The notes: a model not told the origin generated them from the sequence alone. Positions 35,567 through 44,176 are shown, numbered from the stretch's first letter. The stretch is DNA of 64,000 nt from an uncultured Coriobacteriaceae bacterium (GCA_944321435.1 CALULH010000008.1:49339-113338); one strand, 5' to 3'. Translations and numbers: made by a program.

Positions 35567-35687
35567 ATTGTGAGACGTTTTGCGGGGATACCCAAAGTAG
35601 ACAACGTTATCTCATCCGAGAAACCGCAGGTAGACGGCTTGATATTCCGCTGTCTACTCTGCCCTACCCGCCAAAACGTCTCACAAT
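35567..35687. repeat. 121-bp long imperfect hairpin
   Basis: Perfect 16-base outer arms ATTGTGAGACGTTTTG / CAAAACGTCTCACAAT, with inner arms AGTAGACA / TGTCTACT. It lies just beyond the yitT stop codon. Its AT-richness and terminal inverted repeats suggest a miniature mobile element; it has no coding capacity. Confidence 0.75.
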
Positions 35688-35712
35688 CTGTCCAAGTCCC
35701 CGCCACGGCCCG

Positions 35713-36546
35713 CTACGCGCGCCGCGTCAGGCGCTCGCGAACCTCGCTCACCTCGGAGATCACCCAGAACGCCTGCGGGTCCACCGCGCTGATCATCTCG
35801 CGCATGGCCCAGAGCTTGCGGCGCGGGATCACGCAGAGCACCGCCTTGCTCTCGGCATGGGTATAGCCCTTCTCGATCGGCACCATGGAGGCGCCGGCGT
35901 CCTTTGCCAAGATGCCTGTGCGGATCTCCTCGTACTTGTCGGAGAAGATGAGCAGCTGCACCGTGGAGCGGCCCATCACCATGACCTTGTTCATCACGAT
36001 CGTGAGCAGGGAGAGCGTGAGGATGCCCAACAGCACCTGCTCGGAGTTGGAGAATGGCACCTGGCAGGCAATGACGCACCCGTCGATGGCCCAGAGCAGT
36101 GCCGACACGTTGGCGTGCAGCTTCTTGTGCGCCACGAGCGCGATCACGTCCGTGCCGCCCGATGACCCGCCCGCACGCAGGATAAGGCCCGATCCCGCGC
36201 CCATGAGCGCGCCCGCGCACACCGCGGCCAGCATGTGGTCCTGGGCGAGCTCTCCCAAGGGAAGCGCCTCAAGCACCGACATGACCAGCGGGTAGGCGAT
36301 GGTGCTCACAATGGTGGAAGCCGCAAAGGCACGCCCCAGAAGCGCCGCCCCCAGCAGGAAAAGGGCCCCGTTCACCGCAAGCACCACCAACGACAGCGGC
36401 AGCGGCGCCACGTGCGTGATGATAAGCGCGATACCGGTGGAGCCGCCCATCACCAGGCCGTGCGGCACGATAAACGCCGTCACGGCAAACGCCACCAGAA
36501 GGTTCCCCGCTACGATGGCGACAAGATTCTTAGCGCGATCCCTCAT
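35713..36546 (-). CDS. YitT family membrane protein
   Basis: 277 residues. Five or six N-terminal hydrophobic segments (NLLVAFAVTAFIVPHGLVMGG, GGSSGGTDVIAL) are followed by a cytoplasmic DUF2179 domain (STVQLLIFSDKYEEIRTGI, RRKLWAMREMISAVDPQAFWVIS). The function of the family is not settled. ATG 36546 is preceded by AAGGGGAG. Flanked by repeats on both sides (hairpin 35567-35687, element E5). Confidence 0.88.
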   Translation of the reverse strand: MRDRAKNLVAIVAGNLLVAFAVTAFIVPHGLVMGGSTGIALIITHVAPLPLSLVVLAVNGALFLLGAALLGRAFAASTIVSTIAYPLVMSVLEALPLGELAQDHMLAAVCAGALMGAGSGLILRAGGSSGGTDVIALVAHKKLHANVSALLWAIDGCVIACQVPFSNSEQVLLGILTLSLLTIVMNKVMVMGRSTVQLLIFSDKYEEIRTGILAKDAGASMVPIEKGYTHAESKAVLCVIPRRKLWAMREMISAVDPQAFWVISEVSEVRERLTRRA

Positions 36547-36602
36547 GACCTCTCCCCTTCTCCCGAGCTCCCTTGCGCGAAGACAACGTTGCAGCAGGCT
36601 CA

Positions 36603-36703
36603 CCGGGCATCTCGGTGATCGCGAGTTCCGCATGAGCAGGACATGCCGTTTCCGGCATGTCCGTCGCGAAGAGGACTGTCTGAGCAGGCACCGAGATGCC
36701 CGG
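36603..36703 (+). repeat. Hairpin repeat family element E5
   Basis: Outer arms CCGGGCATCTCGGTG / CACCGAGATGCCCGG (36603-36617, 36689-36703) differ from the other members on both strands. The core GCGAGTTCCGCATGAGCAGGA ... TCCGTCGCGAAGAGGACTGTCTGAGCA is closest to E1. The apical stem ACATGCC / GGCATGT differs by compensating changes. Unpaired copy, 19 bases from the purF stop codon. Confidence 0.85.
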
Positions 36704-36722
36704 GGAGCCCTGGCTGGAACGC

Positions 36723-38153
36723 CTATTCGCGGCCGTCCCAGCAGTACGTGCATACCTTCGCAGGATCGATGCCTATGGCCTCGAGCATGCCCGAAAGGCT
36801 CTGGTACCCCAGGGAGTCAAAGCCAAGCTCCTCGCAGATGCTCTTGAGCAGGCACTTGCCGCGCTCGGTTGAGCTGTCGGCGTACTCGTCCAGGTGCTTC
36901 TGACCCTCGTCGCCCTCAAGCTCCTGCACCGTGCGGCGGGCGATAAGGTCCATGTCGGACTTGCCGCGCGAGAAGCTCAGGTACTTGCAGCTGAACATGA
37001 TGGGCGGGCACGCGGAGCGCATGTGGACCTCGGCCGCGCCGGCCTCGTAGAGGAAGTTCACCGTCTTGCCCAGCTGCGTGCCGCGCACGATGGAGTCGTC
37101 CACAAAGAGCAGGCGCTTGTCGCGGATGAGCTCCGGCACGGGGATCTGCTTCATCTCGGCGATGCGGTTGCGCACCTCCTGGCTCGTGGGCATGAACGAG
37201 CGCGACCACGTGGGCGTGTACTTGATGAACGGCCGCGCAAAGGTCGCGCCGCACTCGTTTGCGTAACCGATGGCGTGCGGCAGGCCGGAGTCGGGCACGC
37301 CGGCAACGTAGTCGACCTCGGGCAGGGTGCCCGCCAGCGCCTCGTCGCGCGCCATGATGTGCCCGTTGCGGTAGCGCATGACCTCCACGTTCACGCCCTC
37401 GTAGTTGGAGTTGGGGTAGCCGTAGTACACCCATAGAAACGCGCAGATCTTCATCTGGTCCCCCGCCGGGGAAACCGTCCGGTACCCGTCGGCGTCCATC
37501 CGCACGATCTCGCCGCTCCCCAGCTCGTAGGCGTCCTCGTAGCCCAGCTTGTGGTACACGAAGCTCTCAAAGGACACGCAGTAGCCCTGCCCCTCGGCGT
37601 CGCGCCCGATGATGACCGGCAGGCGCCCCATGCGGTCGCGCGCCGCAAAGACCACGCCGTCCTCGGTCATGACGAGCAGCGTGAGCGACCCCTCGACCTG
37701 CTCCTGCGCAAAGCGGATGCCCTCAACCAGGTCGTCCTTCTGGTTGATGAGCGCCGCCACCAGCTCGGTGCCGTTGACCTTCCCCGAGCTCATGGCCATG
37801 AACTGCGCCCCGCCCTCGGCAAAGTAGCGGTCTATGAGCTCGTCGGCGTTGTTGATGATGCCCACCGTGGTGACGGCGAAGGTCCCGTGGCGCCCGCGCA
37901 CCAACAGCGGCTGCGGGTCGGTATCGCTGATGCAGCCGATGCCGCTCGTGCCGTGGAACCGCTCGAGATCCTTGTCGAACCGGGAGCGGAACGGCGTGTT
38001 CTCGATGGAGTGGATCTCCTTCTGGAAGCCGCCCGTACCCTCGCAGAACACCATGCCGGCACGGCGCGTCCCCAAATGCGAGTGGTAGTCCACCCCAAAG
38101 AACACGTCCAGCACCACATCGCGCTTAGAAACCGCTCCGAAGAATCCGCCCAT
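36723..38153 (-). CDS. PurF-like phosphoribosyltransferase lacking the N-terminal catalytic cysteine
   Basis: 476 residues, full PurF architecture. The N-terminal Ntn-type glutaminase domain reads MGGFFGAVSKRDVV, where working glutaminases have Cys at position 2 (MCG...). The GMRRAG-like loop is HLGTRRAGM. The phosphoribosyltransferase domain is intact, with the PRPP loop LLFVDDSIVRGTQLGK. Four cysteines match the positions of the [4Fe-4S] ligands of B. subtilis PurF (KICAF, FSCKYL, CTYCW). It should be unable to use glutamine by the normal route, so it may use ammonia or act as a regulator or paralogue. Similar MGGFFG proteins exist in Bacteroidetes (from memory). ATG 38153 is preceded by GGGAGGGAG. 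Confidence 0.85.
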   Translation of the reverse strand: MGGFFGAVSKRDVVLDVFFGVDYHSHLGTRRAGMVFCEGTGGFQKEIHSIENTPFRSRFDKDLERFHGTSGIGCISDTDPQPLLVRGRHGTFAVTTVGIINNADELIDRYFAEGGAQFMAMSSGKVNGTELVAALINQKDDLVEGIRFAQEQVEGSLTLLVMTEDGVVFAARDRMGRLPVIIGRDAEGQGYCVSFESFVYHKLGYEDAYELGSGEIVRMDADGYRTVSPAGDQMKICAFLWVYYGYPNSNYEGVNVEVMRYRNGHIMARDEALAGTLPEVDYVAGVPDSGLPHAIGYANECGATFARPFIKYTPTWSRSFMPTSQEVRNRIAEMKQIPVPELIRDKRLLFVDDSIVRGTQLGKTVNFLYEAGAAEVHMRSACPPIMFSCKYLSFSRGKSDMDLIARRTVQELEGDEGQKHLDEYADSSTERGKCLLKSICEELGFDSLGYQSLSGMLEAIGIDPAKVCTYCWDGRE

Positions 38154-38226
38154 TGCCCGCTCCCTCCCGTTTTCCAACGTTCACAGCCGTTATTATACGG
38201 GAGCAGACTCAAGACAAGGAGCCGCC

Positions 38227-39276
38227 GTGGGTAAGATGCATGCGCGTATGCCGAAGAACTTCGTGCTGGAAGAGCGCCTGGAGCGCTACGCCCGCGCCAT
38301 AGAGGCCGATCCGGCCCGTTGGCGCGGCCAGTGGGCGCAAGCCTGCTTCCCGCTCGGAGGCGATATCCGCAAAGAGGGGGCGTCGGATACGGCGCAGGCC
38401 GACGACGCTGATTCCGCGGGCGAGAAAAACAGCATCTACGGCGCGCGCCCCGTTGCCAAACCGCATCCCGCACCCGCGCCCAGAGACGCGCCCGCAGACC
38501 CCACCGCCGCAAGGGCCGCCACGGGCACCGGGCCCGCCGATGCGGCCCCCACCGCCACCGACCGCTTCCGCGCCGTGCGCCTGGACCTGGGCTGCGGCAA
38601 GGGGACCTTCCTCGCGGAAAGCGCGCGGCGCGAACCGGAGGCGCTCTTCATCGGCATAGACGCCGAGCCCGTCTGCGTGGCCTACGCCGCCCAGCGCATC
38701 TGCGAGCAGGGTCTACCCAACGCACTTGTCGTCCCCGGGCGGGCGGACAGGCTGGGGAGCTTCTTCGCGCCGGGCGAGCTCGCCTCCCTCACCCTCAACT
38801 TCCCCACCCCGCACCCCAAGGCGCACTACGCGCATGAGCGCCTCACGAGCGTCGAGCGCCTCCTGGGCTACCGCGACCTTCTCGCCCCGGGCGGCACCGT
38901 GACCTTGCGCACCGACAGCCTGCCGCTGTGGCGGTTCTCGCTCAAAACCTTCGAGCTCGCCGGCTACCGCGCGCTTTGGTCCTCCGAGGATGCGCGCGCC
39001 GACCACCCCGAGCTACCCGAGACCGAGTACGAGGCGCGCACGCGCGGCCTCGGCGCCGCCGTCTACGGAATCTGCGCCACGCCGGGACCGCTCACGGATG
39101 CGGGGGCCGCGCAGGCCCGCGCTCGGGCGCGCGAGCTTCCCCGGAGCCTCGTAGACTACCTGCCGGACGACACCCAGAACCTGGGCTACGTGCCCCTGGG
39201 GATGGAGCGCGCCGTGGAGAACCTCCGCAACCGCCGCCTCAAAGAGCAGGCCCGCGCGCTCCCGCGGCGCCGTTAG
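38227..39276 (+). CDS. trmB: tRNA (guanine-N7-)-methyltransferase, with inserted linker
   Basis: 349 residues versus ~210-240 usual. The N-terminal MPKNFVLEERLERYA is followed by a ~60-residue Ala/Pro/Asp-rich insertion (about residues 50-115). Then come the SAM motif VRLDLGCGKGTFLAE and the TrmB signature LTLNFPTPHPKAHYAHERLT, where the usual motif is NFPDPWPK..H..R. The C-terminal ETEYEARTRGLGAAVYG is also conserved. The insertion carries a GGCGAGAA core of the chromosomal signal. The start is GTG 38227 with AAGGAG at 6 bases. It modifies G46 of tRNA. A phased repeat array follows. Confidence 0.85.
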   Translation: MGKMHARMPKNFVLEERLERYARAIEADPARWRGQWAQACFPLGGDIRKEGASDTAQADDADSAGEKNSIYGARPVAKPHPAPAPRDAPADPTAARAATGTGPADAAPTATDRFRAVRLDLGCGKGTFLAESARREPEALFIGIDAEPVCVAYAAQRICEQGLPNALVVPGRADRLGSFFAPGELASLTLNFPTPHPKAHYAHERLTSVERLLGYRDLLAPGGTVTLRTDSLPLWRFSLKTFELAGYRALWSSEDARADHPELPETEYEARTRGLGAAVYGICATPGPLTDAGAAQARARARELPRSLVDYLPDDTQNLGYVPLGMERAVENLRNRRLKEQARALPRRR

Positions 39277-39287
39277 GCACAGCCCGC

Positions 39288-39550
39288 CCCCCTTGGGTGC
39301 GGTCCGCCTCCCATCTGGTGTGGCCCGCTTCCTGTTTGGTGTGGTCCGCCTCCTGTTTGGTGTGGCCGTTCTTCTCGCCCGCGCAGCGTATCCTGGGGAA
39401 ACGTCGCGGCCAACCACACCAAACTGTTTCCACACCACACCAAACCGCTTCTGGACCACACCAGACCGTTTTTGCACCACACCAAACGGAGACTGAGCCA
39501 CACCAAACAGCAGCTGGGCCACACCCCATGGCAGGCAGGCCGCGCCAAAC
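39288..39550. repeat. 21-bp phased iteron array in two opposed blocks
   Basis: Four forward copies of GTTTGGTGTGG-like motif (units 39288-39371; two exact copies, two degenerate) and seven reverse copies CCACACCAAAC starting at 39414, 39435, 39456, 39477, 39498, 39519 and 39540. Every step is exactly 21 bases, two helical turns, so all copies face one side of the helix within each block. The blocks are in opposite orientation around ~43 bases that contain one GGGCGAGAAG signal. This fills most of the 405-base gap between trmB and fbp. Confidence 0.85.
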
Positions 39551-39681
39551 GGCGGCTGCGTCGCATGCGGGGCTTGTGCCACATTAAGCGCAGCCCAAAT
39601 GAGCGCGGCCCCCGTAGTGGCCGGCGGACGGTCTTATAATAAAGCGCATGCACACCCGCGTCGCGACGAAGGGACACCCCT

Positions 39682-41598
39682 ATGCTCGCTTCCGGTTACA
39701 CCGAGCAACGCGTCAAGTACCTCAGGCTCCTCTCCCGCTCGTTCCCCAACCAGCAGGCGGTCTTCTCGGAGATCATCAACCTGCAGGCCATCCTCAACCT
39801 GCCCAAGGGAACCGAGCACTTCATGAGCGACATCCACGGCGAGTACGAGGCGTTCATGCACATCGTGAACAACTGCTCAGGCGTGGTGCGCGAGCATGTC
39901 GACGTGGCCTTTGGGGACGCGCTCTCCCCCGACGAGCGCGCCGAGCTCTGCACCCTCATCTACTACCCGCGCGAGAAACTCGAGCGCGTGCGCGCATCCC
40001 ATGCCGACACCCCCGCCTGGTACCAGGACGCGCTGGGCAAGCTCGTGCGCGTGGCGCGCCGGCTCTCGGCGCGCTACACGCGCTCCAAGGTGCGCAAGGC
40101 ACTGCCCGACGAGTACGCCTACATCATCGACGAGCTGCTGCATACCCACCCCGACGAGGAGAACTACCGCGTCCGCTACCACGACCGGATCATCTCGTCG
40201 GTCCTGGAGACGGGCGCCGCGGACGACTTCATCGCCTCGCTGGCCGCGCTCATCAAGCGGCTCGCCGTGGACCGGCTGCACATCGTGGGCGACATCTACG
40301 ACCGCGGCGCGCACGCCGACAAGGTCATGGACGTGCTCATGGACCACTACGCGCTCGACATCCAATGGGGCAACCACGACATCCTGTGGATGGGGGCGGC
40401 CGCCGGCGAGCCCGCCTGCATCATGACGGTGCTGCGCAACAACCTGCGCTACGACAACTTCGAGGTGCTGGAGAACGGCTACGGCATCGGCCTGCGCGAG
40501 CTTGCGCTCTTTGCCGAGCGCACCTACCGCCGCGACGAGGCCGAGATCTCCTCTATGGGCCTCACCCCGCTCGTGAAGGCCATCAACGTGATGCTCGCCA
40601 AACTCGAGGGCCAGATCATCATGCGCCATCCCGAGTTCGACATGGCCGACCGCCTGCTTCTGGACAAGGTCGACCGCGATGCGGGGACCGTGGTCATCGA
40701 CGGGGCGGCGCATGCGCTCGCCACCTGCGACTTCCCCACCGTGGACCCCGCGCGCCCCTACGAGCTCAGCGAAGAGGAGGCGCGCATCATGGAAAGCCTC
40801 GTGGCCGCCTTCCGGGGCAACGCGCGCCTGCAGCGCCACATCGCGTTCCTGTACGAGAAGGGCTCGGTCTACCTGCGCTGCAACCGCAACCTGCTGTTCC
40901 ACGGCTGCGTGCCGCTCAACCAGGACGGCACGTTCGCCGCCATCCTCTCGGACGGCGAGCAGCACGCCGGGCGCTGCCTCTTCGACTTCTGCGACACGGT
41001 GGCCCGGCGCGCCTGGCGCACGCGCGCCCAGGCGGACATGGACTGGATGTGGTACCTGTGGTGCGGGCGGACCTCGCCGCTTTCGGGCCGCACCGTCAAG
41101 ACCTTCGAGCGCTCCTTCGTGGCGGACAAGGCCGCTTGGGCCGAGCCGCGCAACCCGTACTGGGAGCTCGCCCGCGACCCGGGCATCTGCCAGTCGATCC
41201 TGCGCGCCTTCGACCTGCCGGCCGACGGCCATATCGTGAACGGCCATACGCCGGTGCGCGCCAAAGAGGGCGAGGGCCCCGTGCGCGCCGACGGGCGCCT
41301 GCTCATGATCGACGGCGGCTTCTGCCGCGCCTACCAGGCGACCACCGGCTTGGCCGGCTACACCCTCATCTACTCGAGCCACGGCATGCGCATCAAGGCG
41401 CACCGACCCTTCGAGTCCGTGGAGAAGGCGCTCGACGAGAACGCCGACATAGCGAGCACCACCGTTGAGCTCGAGATCCCCGACCGCACGGTCATGGTCA
41501 GCGACACCGACACCGGCGCCGACATCCGCGAGCAGATCACCGACCTGCGCCAGCTGCTCTCGGCCTACCGCAACGGCATCCTCCCCGAGCGCGCCTAG
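39682..41598 (+). CDS. fbp: Fructose-1,6-bisphosphatase class III
   Basis: 638 residues, usual for class III FBPase of Firmicutes and Coriobacteria. Metallophosphatase motifs are HFMSDIHGEYEAF, IVGDIYDRGAHADK and QWGNHDILWMG, with a later GHTPV and LMIDGGFC. It makes fructose-6-phosphate for gluconeogenesis. ATG 39682 is preceded by AAGGGAC. The 21-bp iteron array ends 131 bases upstream, so it may affect fbp transcription. A 74-base hairpin follows. Confidence 0.95.
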   Translation: MLASGYTEQRVKYLRLLSRSFPNQQAVFSEIINLQAILNLPKGTEHFMSDIHGEYEAFMHIVNNCSGVVREHVDVAFGDALSPDERAELCTLIYYPREKLERVRASHADTPAWYQDALGKLVRVARRLSARYTRSKVRKALPDEYAYIIDELLHTHPDEENYRVRYHDRIISSVLETGAADDFIASLAALIKRLAVDRLHIVGDIYDRGAHADKVMDVLMDHYALDIQWGNHDILWMGAAAGEPACIMTVLRNNLRYDNFEVLENGYGIGLRELALFAERTYRRDEAEISSMGLTPLVKAINVMLAKLEGQIIMRHPEFDMADRLLLDKVDRDAGTVVIDGAAHALATCDFPTVDPARPYELSEEEARIMESLVAAFRGNARLQRHIAFLYEKGSVYLRCNRNLLFHGCVPLNQDGTFAAILSDGEQHAGRCLFDFCDTVARRAWRTRAQADMDWMWYLWCGRTSPLSGRTVKTFERSFVADKAAWAEPRNPYWELARDPGICQSILRAFDLPADGHIVNGHTPVRAKEGEGPVRADGRLLMIDGGFCRAYQATTGLAGYTLIYSSHGMRIKAHRPFESVEKALDENADIASTTVELEIPDRTVMVSDTDTGADIREQITDLRQLLSAYRNGILPERA

Positions 41599-41621
41599 GC
41601 GAACGACTTAGGCGAGAAAAA

Positions 41622-41695
41622 CGGGCCGGCCCCCTTCTTTCCCATAAGCGATTCTTGCTTGCAGGGGAGCGTTGGGAAAGAAGGGGGCCGGCCCG
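41622..41695. terminator. Long hairpin (23-bp arms) between convergent fbp and deoR genes
   Basis: Perfect 23-base arms (41622-41644, 41673-41695) with sequence CCCCCTTCTTTCCC in one arm and a 28-base loop. The arm length is far beyond a normal terminator. It probably stops transcription from both sides and may also be a dispersed palindromic element. Confidence 0.75.
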
Positions 41696-41759
41696 CCGCC
41701 GCGCGAACAGCAAGGCATTTCTCGTCAAAGCGGGCGCTTCTCGCCCTGCGAAACCAGCG

Positions 41760-42521
41760 TTAGAGCACCTTGACGTCGGCGTTGTCGCAGGCACGGAGGA
41801 ACTCGTGGGGCAGCTCGCCGTCGGAGACCACGATGTCCACCGCGTCCAGGTCGCAGATCTGGAAGGTGCTGCGGCGGCCCACCTTGCTGGAGTCCATGAG
41901 CACGATCGTCTGGTCGGCGCGCTCGATGCAGGCGCGTTTGAGGGCCGCGTCCTCATCGGAGCCGCACATGAAGCCCGACGAGCTCTGGAAGCTCGTGACG
42001 CCCAGGAAGAGCTGGTCGAAGTTGAGGCGGCGCACATCCTCGACGCTGCGGCCCCCGTAGAGCGAGAGGCTGTAGCGGTTGAGGTTGCCGCCGATGAGGA
42101 TGGCGCGCGTATGCTCCAGGCGCGCCAGCTCCACCGCGCACGTCACGCTGTTGGTGAACACGATGTTGCGCTGGTCGGGCAAGGACCGCGCGAGAACGGT
42201 CGTGGTGCTGCCGGAGTCCAGGAACAGCGTGGTGTCGTTGCGCACGAGGGAGGCCGCCTTGGAGGCGATGAGCTCCTTGGCGTCGACGTTGCGGGTGGAG
42301 CGGCTGTCGATAAGGCCGTCCGTGCCCACCACCGTCTCGACCGAGCGCGCGCCGCCGTGCACGCGCACGATGAGGCGGTCGGCGTCGAGCACCTTGAGAT
42401 CGGTGCGCAGCGTCATATCGGACACCTCGGGGAAGGCGGCCTTTATCTGCGCAAAGGAAACGCTGCCCTCCGCGTTGACCAACTTCACGATCTTGTCGCG
42501 CCGCTCATCGACCGCCGCCAT
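41760..42521 (-). CDS. DeoR family transcriptional regulator
   Basis: 253 residues from ATG 42521, which fits the family length; an upstream ATG at 42578 with GGGAGGTGG is an alternative and would add 19 residues. The N-terminal HTH is DKIVKLVNAEGSVSFAQIKAAFPEVSDMTLRTDLKVL. The sugar-phosphate-binding domain has LFLDSGSTTTVLARSL, ILIGGNLNRYSLSLYG, LFLGVTSFQ and VVSDGELP. It is likely the regulator of the adjacent hexitol genes. DeoR-type GAAACGA boxes lie in the divergent region between fruK and the PTS gene. Confidence 0.88.
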   Translation of the reverse strand: MAAVDERRDKIVKLVNAEGSVSFAQIKAAFPEVSDMTLRTDLKVLDADRLIVRVHGGARSVETVVGTDGLIDSRSTRNVDAKELIASKAASLVRNDTTLFLDSGSTTTVLARSLPDQRNIVFTNSVTCAVELARLEHTRAILIGGNLNRYSLSLYGGRSVEDVRRLNFDQLFLGVTSFQSSSGFMCGSDEDAALKRACIERADQTIVLMDSSKVGRRSTFQICDLDAVDIVVSDGELPHEFLRACDNADVKVL

Positions 42522-42597
42522 GGCCCTCGTCCTCCTCTGCCCGCGCGCGGAGGCGCGGGGCAACGCCGCCGTAGTCATCGTTCCACCTCCCGATTGT

Positions 42598-42645
42598 AAA
42601 AGAAAACGCGCCGGCCGCCCCAGGCAAAAAGAGGCAGCCGGCGCG
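42598..42645 (-). terminator. Terminator after the SorE-like dehydrogenase
   Basis: CGCGCCGGC / GCCGGCGCG (42607-42615, 42637-42645), followed on the minus strand by TTTTCTTTT. It separates the dehydrogenase from the deoR gene. Confidence 0.75.
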
Positions 42646-42728
42646 AAGCGCCTCATATGATCAAGCGCGCCGCATTAAGCACGGCTTAATTTGGCACAAA
42701 CGCCCGGGATAGAGCGCCCAGTCAGCGA

Positions 42729-42827
42729 GGGACGCTGGGTGCGCCGGATTGCGGTGAAAGCGGAAGCGCATGCGCCTTATGGCGATGCGCGACGCTTGAT
42801 CCGCAAGGCGGCGTGCCCCAGCGTCCC
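42729..42827. repeat. 99-bp imperfect hairpin downstream of the dehydrogenase
   Basis: Outer arms GGGACGCTGGG / CCCAGCGTCCC with further internal pairing (AAGCG...CGCTT around GCATGCGCC). It starts 12 bases past the dehydrogenase stop. It is not related to E1-E5 by sequence. Confidence 0.6.
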
Positions 42828-42838
42828 GCAGCGTCGAC

Positions 42839-44104
42839 TTAGTTCTGCGCCCAGTTCTCCAGGAGGTAGCGCTCAGCCGCCGGGCACCACAGGCCGCGGT
42901 TGGCCTCGACGATGTCGGCAAGCCCCGCAAAGCGCTCGTCCTCGTCGGCCTTGGCGCGCAGATCGGTAAGCGCGGTGAGCGGCATGGAGATGTGCGTGTA
43001 GATGAGCTTCTTGCCGCCCGGGATCTTGGGCAGGTTGAGCGTGGTCTCGGCCGCCGCGTCCAGGCCGCCCACATGGGTCACCATGACGGCGGGGTCGATG
43101 CGGCCGGCGGCGGTGAGCTCGAGCGACTCGATCTCATCGGCGGTGTTGCCGCCGGTGGTGCCCATAACATGATGGGAGCCGTAATGGACCTCGTAGAAGT
43201 TGATGGGAGCGCTGAACGCCTTGTCAGTGGGGCCGGCGAAGAAGTTCAGGCAGCCGTCGCGGCCCATGATGGCGTCGGCCAGCGTCACCACGGGAGCCAC
43301 CGGCGCGTAGCAGAGCACATCGTCGAACCCGGTGCCGCCGGAGACCTCGCGCAGGGCCGCCACCGGGTCGTCGAAGTCGCCGTTGTTGACGAACACCAGC
43401 TCGACGCCGGTCTCCTCCTTGACCTCCGCCGGCGGGAAGAGCTCGGCGGCGCGGTCCAGGCGATCCTGGTTGATGTCGGCCACCATCACGAGCGCGGGAC
43501 GGCGGTCGCAGTGCAGCGCGTAGGTGAGCGCGCCCAGGCCCATGGGGCCGGCGCCGGCCACGATGGCGAGCTTGCCGCCCTCGCGGATGCCCATCTCATG
43601 GGTGTAGACGCCCATCTGGGTGTGGTAGGCCGCGTGGAAGGCGCCGATGGAGCAGCTCATGGGCTCGGCGAGCGATGCCTGGTAGTACGCCTCGCCGGTG
43701 TACTCGAGCAGGCAGTCGCACTCCATGACCTCGGCCGGCAGGATGCAGTAGGTCGCGTCCCCGCCGCAGAACTCGTAGGAGTAGCCCGGGCTCCACATGG
43801 TGCCCTTGTAGTTGAGGGCCGGCTGGATGGTGAACTTCATACCGGGCTTGAAGCGGTCGGCCCACTTGGCCCCCACCTCGACGATGTCGCCGGCGAACTC
43901 GTGCCCCATAATGGCCGGGTGCTCGGCCACGTCCTCGTGCACGCGCTTGTGCTCCACGCCCAGGGTCGCGCACTTGTAGGTGGACATGCAGATGCTGTCG
44001 GACACCACTTTGACGAGAACCTCGTCGTCCTTGATCGCCGGGAGCTCGAACTCGTCGATGCGCAAGTCGTTCGCTGCGTGGAGACGCACTGCCTTTGCCT
44101 TCAT
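42839..44104 (-). CDS. Zinc-type medium-chain dehydrogenase resembling L-sorbose-1-phosphate reductase
   Basis: 421 residues. MDR features: ICMSTYK, the zinc-region IMGHEFAGDIVEVG, the cofactor-binding VAGAGPMGLGALTYAL, and the long C-terminal extension typical of SorE-like enzymes. SorE interconverts L-sorbose-1-phosphate and glucitol-6-phosphate, a reaction at the carbon next to the phosphorylated one. Next to a mannitol PTS and 1-phosphofructokinase and with no mtlD visible, it could oxidise mannitol-1-phosphate to fructose-1-phosphate (inference). ATG 44104 is preceded by AAAGGAT. It lies 72 bases downstream of fruK on the same strand. Confidence 0.82.
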   Translation of the reverse strand: MKAKAVRLHAANDLRIDEFELPAIKDDEVLVKVVSDSICMSTYKCATLGVEHKRVHEDVAEHPAIMGHEFAGDIVEVGAKWADRFKPGMKFTIQPALNYKGTMWSPGYSYEFCGGDATYCILPAEVMECDCLLEYTGEAYYQASLAEPMSCSIGAFHAAYHTQMGVYTHEMGIREGGKLAIVAGAGPMGLGALTYALHCDRRPALVMVADINQDRLDRAAELFPPAEVKEETGVELVFVNNGDFDDPVAALREVSGGTGFDDVLCYAPVAPVVTLADAIMGRDGCLNFFAGPTDKAFSAPINFYEVHYGSHHVMGTTGGNTADEIESLELTAAGRIDPAVMVTHVGGLDAAAETTLNLPKIPGGKKLIYTHISMPLTALTDLRAKADEDERFAGLADIVEANRGLWCPAAERYLLENWAQN

Positions 44105-44176
44105 TGCCGTATCCTTTCTCATGCGGGCGCGACGCGCCCCTTTGTCTTTTCCGTCGGCGCGGGATGTCCGCCGCCC

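Noticed and set aside
39288..39550. Regularly spaced repeats resembling a CRISPR array
   Set aside because: Repeat plus spacer is only 21 bases, the motif is 11 bases, the two halves are in opposite orientation, and no cas gene is present. Reported as phased iterons instead.
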